DNA from: Botryosphaeria dothidea
Taxonomy: Eukaryota > Ascomycota > Dothideomycetes > Botryosphaeriales > Botryosphaeriaceae
Direction: 5' to 3'
NCBI GenBank assembly: GCA_011503125.2
Contig: WWBZ02000022.1
Span: forward strand, 2,542,001 to 2,606,000
DNA length: 64,000 bases
The notes beneath the pieces were generated by a model. The model was not told where the DNA came from. It did not search any database and saw nothing but the letters and a program-made list of their open reading frames with translations. Position 1 is the first letter of the stretch. Every line of letters begins with the position of its first letter. Shown one piece after another: positions 55,319 through 64,000 of this stretch. The translations under genes were made by a program, and so were the position numbers.

Positions 55319-57580
55319 TCAGTCATCGTCATCGTAGTCATCACCAACATCGGCCCATCCACAACCCCACCGTCTACCCTCAGCCTCACCACCTGTTCTC
55401 AAATCCCTGGCAACCTCGCGGTCTTCGCGCCAGCACCTCGCCGTGTAGTCGTCGCCAATCGTCACGAGCTCACCGTCGCTGGTCCATGTCAAGCCAGTAA
55501 CTTCCTTCTGATGGGCGCGCACAAGCGGTGTGCCACGGTCGTAGATTGGAATCGTATCGTTCATGCGAGCGTGGAAGGAGCCCAAGCTGCGACGGTTGGC
55601 GAGACGAGTGCCGGGGATCGTGGAGTCCGAGGTCGAGGGGCGAGACGGCGGGTTAACGGTGCGTTTGAGCATGGTCTCGTCTGTAGGGAACAACATCGGA
55701 GAGCCATCACTGGAGCCCACAGCCAACATTTCCTCCTTGTCATCCTTTGCCTTGCGAATGGACGTTTTGACCCAGAAGCTAGTGGCATGCAGTCTCGGGT
55801 GCCTGAAGCCGTAGAGCGGGCCCAAGCCCTCCTTGTCCATCCCAGCCTGCTTCCTCCTCGCACTAGCAGTAGCGGAAAGTTCGGGAGCGTGGCCCAGCAC
55901 CAGGTGACTTGTCGAATATGCGTAGATTGTGTTGTCCCTGCTCAAAGCGTAAAGACGACTGCCATCACTATTCAAAGATAGCGAGTTGATGCCAAATTGG
56001 CGATGTTTGCTGTGCGATTCGGGTTGACGAGTGGTGGCGATCGGAACGGCGCGACGATTGAAGCGAGCACGGATGTCCCAGAGCTTGACGGCGGTTGAGG
56101 CTTCGGACGCGGTGAGGAGGAGGTGCTCACGACCAGGCATTGACAGAAATGAGAGCGCCGTGATCGAAACATCGCCACGACGGCTTGGAGCTTCACCTTT
56201 AGAAGGCCCGTCCCTATCTTCATGTTAGTCAAATGATGAAATGGTCTTTGAGACGATGAGCCTTCTAACCTTTGCGATGCGTTAGTCTGCGATGTGATGC
56301 CCGCACCGTGACGCTCTGTGTGCGCTCCGGAAATGGTGTTGTACACCTGCAAGTAAGTACACTTGTGCTCGTGGACGGTCGGCTGGCCATCGAAGCCGAC
56401 AAGGTTCCTGATGGCGCCTTCCGATCCACTGCACCTCAAATCCCACAACCGGACGGTACCATCACGGCTCGAGGTAGCGATGACATTATCATTGCCAGGC
56501 TGGAAGCGGACCTGCTTGACTGACGATTGATGGCCAGCAGAGCCACCCATGACGTAGGTACTTTGCTGAGTACATACATCGATTACATGCCCTGTTTGAT
56601 CGCCAGAAGCTGTTGCAAGCAATAGGTCGTTCGATGAGAAGGAAAGGTCCATGACCGCGTTGCTGTGCGGCCGAATCTTCACATGAGCAATGTCGAAAGT
56701 CGGGTTGCTGTCTTTTGCTGATTCTAACAATGCGATAGTGCCGTCTTCGTCTCCGACAGCAACTAATGAATTGGCTATCACTGGGGTTAGCACTGCCAAT
56801 GAGCTTGAATATGGACGTGAACGTACTGTTACAACTGGCAGTGCAAAACGGTAGGTCCGATTCAAAAGAATGTGTATCGTCTGGCCTGGCGTAGAAATTG
56901 GCCGTCTGGTCCCTCCAGTCGCCACAGTGATCATAGAGCTTGCCTCGTCCAATACCGCTTCGACCACCGAATGTCCGGGTAAGGAGACGTCCGGAAGTGC
57001 ACGAGATGGGTGCTCGACGAATGGGCTCATGGTACACATCCTCCTCTTGTTCCTCATCATCATCATCTTCCTCGTCATCCCTCTCAAGAATGGTCGTCTC
57101 AGCATCCGAGGCTACGTCGTCATCCGCGGCGATATCGAAATTGACCGTCGGGGCGTAAGGTCGGACTTTCTTGGAGGGCGATGGCTGGATAGGGGAACTC
57201 TCAGGCGAGGGCAAGATCTTTCTCTTCTTGTTGGAACCGAGCTTGGGGGTGACGAAGTTCTCAGAGTCGACAACGTTGGTATCGGAGAAGACGACAGTGC
57301 GTCTTGGAGTTGCCTTCTTCCGGTTCACGGCATTTCGGGTAATGTCACGCAACTGGCGGCCCGAAGCGGTATGTCCAGTGCTGTTCCTAGTAGTCCTAGG
57401 AGTGAAGAACTTGTTGAAGCGCTTGGGAGTGATGGGCGGAGGCTTCCTGATCTTGTTGCTTGCTCGGCTCCGGGTGGGCGAGGAGGGCGGCGGCGATGAC
57501 GCAAAGGTCTGCGAGGAATAGGGTAAAGAGTCGAATATGTCGTCCTGGGAAGAAGAGGGAAGGCCGATAGAGTCGGCCAT
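55319..57580 (-). CDS. cdt2: Cdt2-like WD40 protein (CRL4 substrate receptor)
   Basis: Exons 56827-57580, 56270-56774 and 55319-56213 encode 717 residues; introns are 52 and 56 bp. The N-terminal 220 residues are basic and low complexity with many S/T-P sites (SPPPSSPTRS, PSPESSPIQPSPSKK), then an acidic run. WD40 repeats follow: NSLVAVGDEDGTIALLE, LLLATASGDQTGHVIDV, NVIATSSRDGTVRLWDLR, LLLTASEASTAVKLWDIR and TWTSDGELVTIGDDYTARCW. WDLR and WDIR are the WDxR motifs of DDB1-binding DCAF proteins. Cdt2 delivers PCNA-bound substrates such as Cdt1 and Spd1 to the Cul4-Ddb1 ubiquitin ligase in S phase. The assignment rests on the N-terminal basic region plus WDxR-WD40 layout. It is divergent from rrp5. 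Confidence 0.85.
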
Positions 57581-58146
57581 TGCTGCTTAGCGTAAGGCAA
57601 TGCAAGGAGATGTGGACATGAGCAATGGTGGGTTGGTGTTGGGCCGGCAGGAAGAAAAGGTGTGTGCCCTGAGGCGGCTGGAAGAGCTCGGGTCCACCAG
57701 GCCAGGTCGCGTCGCGTGTCCCGCGTTTTGCGTGTCGTCGGTCCAAGCGCCACTTTACATGCACTGCGCAGCGGCAACAGCAGTCCGTCCCAATGGAAGG
57801 AGGGCTAATCGGAAGCAGTGGGGTGTCAGCGTGCTCAGCCCAGCACGCAAGACGCGCCAGATCAAGAGCTCCGTCCGGGGAGTGCAAAGTGCAGCCGCAT
57901 ACGCCGCGTCGCGAAAATGGAGCTGTCGCGCGTCCAGGATGTGGCGCCGTGTGCCCGTGTCCGGAAAGTGCAGCCAGAGCAGACCTCGATAAGATAAGCG
58001 GGCCCCTGCGCCGAGGACGGCCCGGCGGAGAATCGAGTCGCCGCCAAAATTTTGGCCGCCGGGAAAAGTTCATTGCCATGCGCGCAGTCGTCCTGCTCGC
58101 CGATTTCTGAGCGCCAATTTCTCGTTCCCACTCCTTTCTCGTCGCC
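57581..58146. promoter_or_regulatory. Bidirectional promoter of cdt2 and rrp5
   Basis: The 566 bp between divergent start codons contain no gene. Long spurious minus-strand frames reflect high GC. Both promoters must lie here. Confidence 0.45.
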
Positions 58147-61100
58147 ATGGCTCCCATAAAGCGCGGCGCCGACAGCGACCACGCCAGCTCCAAAAAACCA
58201 AAGCATTCCGCCGACGAGCGCGCCGCAAAGCGCCAACGGAAGTCCGATGTCACCCCGAACGACTCCAAGGCGAAGCCTGCTGAGAAGACATTGCCCATTG
58301 CCTCTGTTTTGAAGCAGGAGGAGAGATCTTTCCCTCGTGGCGGTGCCAGCGTCCTCACTCCCCTCGAGCACAAACAAATTCAGAATGAAGCCGCCCGCGA
58401 TGTGCTTTTCGAGCAGTCGAACAGGAAAGCAGGAAAGAGTGGAGACAGCGACGATGATGTCGACATGGAGGATGCTGAGGGCCAAAAGGCAACAAAAAAG
58501 AGGAAGAAGTCCAAGAGCCGGAAGAGCGAAGCGGCTGAGGAGGAGGCGGGCATCAGAATCGAGGGTTTGAGCTACAAGCGCCTGGCTCCTGGCTCAATGA
58601 TTCTGGGTCAAGTCGCACAGATTACTTCCCGCGATATTGCCCTTGCGCTACCCAATAACCTGACCGGATTCGTGCCCTTGACCGCGGTTTCCGACCAGTT
58701 TACCGAAAGGATCGAGGCGCTATTGGACCAGGACGAGAAGAGCGATGGTGAAAAATCCTCCGCAGATGAGGAAGATGTCGAGCTGAAGAACATTTTCAAG
58801 TTGGGTCAATACCTCAGAGCTGTCGTCACTTCTACTGGCGAGGATTCTGCAAAGCGCTCCCAGAAGAGCAAGAAACACATTGAGCTTTCGGTGAAACCAC
58901 AGGATGCCAACAGCAGGATATCGAAATCAGACTTGGTTGCAAACACTATGGTTCAGGCTTCGGTTGCAAGCGTGGAGGATCATGGCCTGGTCATGGATTT
59001 GGGTCTGGCCGATGGCAGCATAAAAGGCTTCATGTCTTCAAAAGAGGTTGGACACGGTATCGATCACACAAAGATCGAGAAGGGCTCCGTTTTCCTCTGC
59101 ATGGTCACCGGCGTCAGCTCCAATGGAAAGATCGCAAAACTTTCCGCCGATTTCCAAAAGTTAGGCAACATTAAGAAGACGAACTTCTTGACGGAGGCTC
59201 CGACCATTGATGTCTTCGTTCCCGGTACCGCCGTGGAAGTTTTGGTCACGGAAGTCACTGGAACCGGCTTGGCCGGAACCATTATGGGCCTGGTTGATGC
59301 AACAGCCGATATTGTGCACGCTGGCGCTGGCGCCACCCAGCAAGACCTCACCAACAAGTACAAAGTGGGTGAGAAGGTCAAGGCCAGGATTATCTGCACA
59401 TTCCCCGGGGACGAACGTCGCAAGCTCGGAGTCTCTCTACTGGATCATGTTTTGTCCTTGTCACAACGGCAATCCGCTGATTCTAAGGGTCCTCTCGACG
59501 TCCTTCCTGTCTCCTCAATTGTCGAGGAAGCCAAGGTGACTAAGGTCGAGTCCACCCGGGGCTTATTCATGGATGTCGGCGTGAAAAGAGTCCCAGGCTT
59601 CGCACACATTTCCAGGCTTTCCGATGACAAGATTGAAGCGCTGTCAGAGACCACTGGTTCATACAAGCTGAACTCGACACATCGTGCCCGCATTGTCGGA
59701 TATAACTCTGTTGATGGCATGTACATTGTCTCGCTGGAGAAGAAGATTCTCGATCAGCCTTTCCTCCGCATTGAGGATGTAAAAGTTGGAGAAGTCGTAA
59801 AGGGGAAGGTTGAGAAAGTTATGATCACCGCCAGAGGCTCTGGTGCGGTCATCATCAATCTTGCTGAGGGTATCAGCGGATTGGTTCCTGAGACTCATAT
59901 TGCCGACGTCCATCTACAGCATCCAGAAAAGAAGTACAGGGAAGGTGTGGCTGTCACCGCAAGAGTAATATCAACAGACCCTGAGAGACACCAAATTCGT
60001 CTCACGCTGAAGAAATCTTTGGTGAACTCTGAGGCTCCGGTATGGGCAGATTATTCGGATGTGCAGATTGGCGATCAAGCCCCCGGAACGATCATCAAAA
60101 TTTTGCCCGCTGGCGCCATCGTTCAATTCTACGGAGATCTCAAGGGGTTTCTCCCCGTCTCCGAGATGAGCGAAGCTTACATCAAGAACCCTGCGGAGCA
60201 TTTCCGTGTCGGCCAAACTGTCACTGTTCATACGCTTGATGTCAATGCTGAAGAGGACAAGATGACCGTTTCCTGCAGAGATCCTGCATCCCGCAACGCT
60301 GCCCAGCAGGAAAATTTCGAATCCTTGCAGCTTGGCAGCATTGTGAAAGGCGTTGTATCGGAAAAGTCCGAGAAGAATGTAACGGTGGAACTTGATGGAA
60401 GCACCATCAAGGGTGTTCTCAAGATCGGACATCTTGCAGACGGTTCCGAAAAGAAGTGGGAGTCCAAGATGAAGAGGATTCGTGTTGGACAGACTCTCGA
60501 AGATCTTGTCATTCTTTCCAAGTCGGACAAGAGGGCCGTCGTTACGTTGTCCAACAAGCCTAGCCTGGTTTCTGCAGCTCAATCAGGCTCTCTTCCTGCC
60601 ATGTTTGAGGATATCAAGGAGGACCAGTCGGTCAATGGCTTTGTTCGTAACATAGACGAGCAGCGTGTCTTCGTCGAGTTCGCGGGTGGACTTGTTGGTC
60701 TGCTCCTGAAGTCGCAGATGAAGGAAGACATGCAAAAGACGGTTGGATATGGTCTCCAGAATGACTCCTCGATCACTGGCAAGGTCCTCTCTGTTGACCC
60801 CAGGCAACGTCGCTTCCTGATCACCATGAAAGATGATCAACAAGCCGCTGTCAAGACAACATCAGCGAAGGAGGCGAAGGGGCCTATGACAGATGAAACG
60901 CTTGTTAACCCTGTCGACGAGAACTGCAAGTCCATCTCGGACTTCTCATTTGGCAAGCTCACCACTGCACGAATCACTGGTGTCAAAGAGACCCAGCTTA
61001 ACGTGCAGCTTGCCGATAATCTCCTCGGACGTATCGATGTTTCGGAGGCTTTCGATGCCTGGAACCACATCAAGGACCGCAAGCACCCTCTGCGTCAGTT

Positions 61101-63599
61101 CAAGGCAAAGCAGAGCCTTCCAGTCAGAGTCATTGGTATCCACGATGCCAAAAACCACCGTTTCTTGCCTATTTCTCACCGCACCAGCAAGACTCCCGTG
61201 TTTGAGTTGACTGCGAAAGCCGTAGAATTATCCAAGGAATCTGACCTGCTCTCCCTGGAAAAGTTGGCTGTCGGCTCTTCTCACATTGGTTTTGTCAATA
61301 ACATCGGTGATCACTGCGTCTGGGTCAACATCACTCCGAATGTTCGTGGTCGTATCGATTTCATGGATCTGGCGGATGATGTTTCGTTGCTCAACGACGT
61401 TCCAGCAAACTTCCCCGTTGGTTCCGCTCTCAAGGTCCGCGTCAAGAATGTTAGTGTGTTTACAAACCGCCTGGACCTCACCGCCACCTCCAACTCCACT
61501 GTCAAGCCCACCACCTTCAAAGATCTTACTCCCGGAATGATTCTTCCTGGCCGTGTCACAAAGGTTACAGAGCGCAACATTATGGTTCAGCTTAGTGATA
61601 CCGTCTCTGCTCCTATAACACTCACGGAATTCACCGATGACTATTCGGAAGCCAATCCCACAATCCACAACAAGAACGATATCGTTCGTGTCTGTGTCCT
61701 GGAGGTCGATGCCCCCAACAAGAAACTCCACCTGACTATGAGACCATCCAAGGTTCTCAGCTCATCTCTTCCTGTCAAGGACCCTCAGATTGCCAACATT
61801 AGGCAGCTGAAGATTAACGACGTTGTCCGTGGCTTCATCAAGAACGTCTCGGACAAGGGTCTCTTCATCAGCCTTGGTCCAAGCGTCACTGCGTTCGTCC
61901 GTGTTTCTGACCTCTCAGATTCCTACATCAAGGACTGGAAATCTACTTTCGAGATTGACCAGCTCGTCAAGGGCAAGATCATTCAGGTTGATCCGCAGCT
62001 TAACCATGTGCAGATGTCACTCAAGGCCAGCATGCTCGACAAGGATTACGTGCCACCACTTACTTTTGACGAAATGAAGGCCGGTATGGTTGTGACTGGT
62101 AAGATTCGCAAGGTCGAGGAATTCGGCGTTTTCATCGTCGTCGACAATTCCAAGAACGTCAGTGGTCTTTGCCACCGCAGCGAGATTGCGGACCAAAAGG
62201 TCGAAGATGTGCAGAAACTTTACAACGAGGGCGATGTGGTGAAGGCTATCGTTCTGAAGGTGGACAAGGAAAAGCGCAAGGTCAACTTCGGCCTCAAGGC
62301 ATCATACCTAAAGAACAGGTCTTCTGATGACGAAGACAGCGATGAGGATGGTGGCGTCGAGCTCGATATGGATGACAGCGATGAGGACGAAGAGATGGAT
62401 GATTCTGAGATCGACCTCTCCAACGTCAAAGATATAGAGAGTGGCTCCGATGAGGAAGAAGACGAGTCGGCAGATGAGATGGACGTCGATTCTGCCCCCT
62501 CCAGGCCTGTTAACGGACTCAGCACATCCGGTTTCGATTGGACCGGAAACTCTCTCGAGAAGGACCAAGCTGTGCAGGCCGGCGAATCCGATGACGAAGA
62601 TGACGCTGCTGCCAAGAAAAAGAAGAAGAGCAAGAAGCCGACCATCAAGGAGGACCGCACTGGTGACCTGGATGTTCACGGTCCGCAGTCCGTTGCTGAC
62701 TTCGAGCGTCTTCTCCTCGGTGACCCGAACAACAGCACTCTCTGGATGCAGTACATGGCGTTCCAGATTAGTCTTAATGAGGTGCAGAAGGCGCGGGAGA
62801 TCGGCGAGCGTGCGCTTAAGACCATCAACATCCGGGAGCAGGAGGAGAAGATGAACATCTGGACGGCATTGCTCAACCTCGAGATTGAGCAAGGCAACGA
62901 CGATGCGGTGGAGGGGACGTTCAAGCGGGCATGCGAGTACTGCGATACTGAGGAGATGCACAGCAAGCTCATCAGCATCTACACCAGCACCGGCCGCCAC
63001 GAGGTAAGCTCTAACCCTTCCCAACGTCCCCGAAAGTAGTAAATAGAAAGCAAGACTAACAGCCCCCACAGAAAGCAAGCGACCTCTTCCAACGCATGAC
63101 CAAGAACAAGTCCATCACGCCCAACCCCTCCTTCTGGCTCAACTACGCCACCTTCCTCATGACGACCCTCAACAACGCCGACCGCGCCCGCGCCCTCCTC
63201 GCCCGGGCCACCCAGTCCGTCCCCGCCCACCACCACCGCCAGCTCACCGCCAAGTTCGGCGCTCTCGAGTTCAACTCCCCCCACGGCGACGCCGAGCGCG
63301 GCCGCACCGTCTTCGAGGGCTTGCTCGCCACCTTCCCCAAGCGCTGGGACTTGTGGGACATGTTCGTCGACCTGGAGAAGGCGCGCGGTGAGAAGGATAA
63401 TGTGAGTAGGCTGTATGAGCGCATGGCTGGCAGCAGGATGAAGGCTAGGAGAGCGAAGTTCGTGTTTAAGAAGTGGGCGGAGTGGGAGGAGAAGAACGGT
63501 GACAAGAAGTCGAGGGAGAGAGTTGAGGCGCTGGCGAAGGATTATGCGGATAAGTTGAGGGAGAGAAAGGGCGAGGAGGACGAGGATGACGAGGAGTAG
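58147..63599 (+). CDS. rrp5: Rrp5, S1-repeat/HAT-repeat ribosome biogenesis factor
   Basis: Exons 58147-63003 and 63072-63599 (68-bp intron) encode 1,794 residues, close to the yeast length. A lysine-rich N-terminus with LPIASVLKQEERSFPRGGASVLTPLE is followed by about a dozen S1 RNA-binding repeats. Examples are GSMILGQVAQITSRDIALALPNNLTGFVPL and VRGFIKNVSDKGLFISLGPSVTAFV. A strongly acidic linker (DDSDEDEEMDDSEIDLSN) comes next. The C-terminal HAT/TPR-like repeats begin near VADFERLLLGDPNNSTLWMQYMAFQ and continue through exon 2 (RARALLARATQSVP, RGRTVFEGLLATFPKRWDLWDMFVDLE). Rrp5 acts in the nucleolus at the A0-A3 cleavages of pre-rRNA and links the small- and large-subunit pathways. The ATG at 58147 starts the family N-terminus. 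Confidence 0.96.
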
Positions 63600-64000
63600 A
63601 TCTCGACGAAGTGCGAGGTTGGAGGGGAGGGACCATTTTTTGTATAGTCAGCGCCGCGCGCAGTGTTAGGAATGCGCGTCAAAAAGTTGTCTTCGGGGCG
63701 TTTTGGGGTGGGATAGTAATTGCATGACAGAGCGTGTAGGCATCTGCATCTTTGAGAATATATGCTTTCTGTCTTTCTGAACAAGGGTTTTGCGATTTGC
63801 GTGATGCTCTCGTTCCATGATCATATGGGCGAGAATAATTCTCTCTCCAGCCAATTTGAATCATCATTAAATGGCCGAGGGGCTTCTGTTAGAGTAGTAG
63901 TATAATTTATTTGGTTTGGATAATACATTCATCTTCTCAACACTTCCTGCTCTCATAGCTCGTCGTCCCATACGACACGTATTGAATATCTAGCCGAACG
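63600..64000. other. 3' region of rrp5
   Basis: About 400 bp to the window edge; no supported gene. Confidence 0.4.

Noticed and set aside
57862..58485. Minus-strand frame opposite the cdt2-rrp5 promoter and rrp5 start
   Set aside because: It overlaps the clearly coding rrp5 N-terminus and has no family similarity.

Overview
This window is nuclear DNA from a filamentous ascomycete (Pezizomycotina). The genes carry many short GT-AG introns (about 42-75 bp, often with a CTGAC or CTAAC branch site), and the gene set is typical of moulds: Mdm10, Mrt4, SRP9/21, Rrp5, Cdt2, an HTF1-like homeobox factor, a giant DUF3638 protein and a fungal NLR. The sequence alone does not give the order or species. 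No rRNA, tRNA, CRISPR array or intact transposon was recognised.

Layout. 0.4-3.7 kb: a microbial-type PARG/macro-fold protein, then a convergent CorA-like metal transporter with one in-frame TGA. 4.4-6.6 kb: an amidase gene with a frameshift and a TGA. 6.95-10.7 kb: an NLR (alpha/beta-hydrolase, NB-ARC, TPR) with an in-frame TAA and a 5' frame problem. 10.9-11.6 kb: an interferon-induced 6-16-like glycine-rich membrane protein. 12.4-14.1 kb: a decayed C2H2 zinc-finger gene. 14.9-17.3 kb: divergent mrt4 and mdm10. 19.1-21.0 kb: the homeobox gene, behind a long GC-rich upstream region. 24.3-25.8 kb: a secreted GH43 enzyme whose frame continues past a TAG into a transmembrane segment. 26.5-29.4 kb: a divergent C7orf25/UPF0415-like gene and SRP9/21. 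31.1-40.5 kb: three further C2H2 genes around an MFS transporter and a VPS13/ATG2-like glycine-rich protein. 40.9-50.2 kb: the DUF3638 gene of about 3,060 residues. 51.0-51.7 kb: a 2EXR-type relic. 52.6-54.2 kb: a fifth C2H2 gene. 55.3-63.6 kb: divergent cdt2 and rrp5.

Two themes stand out. Housekeeping blocks (mrt4-mdm10, C7orf25-SRP9/21, cdt2-rrp5) are clean and in divergent pairs. Accessory genes between them are often broken by one or a few stops. A dispersed family of five C2H2 paralogs shares zinc-finger sequence and, in four of them, a homopolymer-containing first intron. Short upstream words (AGGGCAAA and CGAGGCTGA) recur before several of them, which points to local duplication followed by decay of one copy.

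Gene models with introns were built by eye. Each complete model was checked for GT-AG borders, phase and total length divisible by three. Functions rest on recognised motifs, not on database searches.
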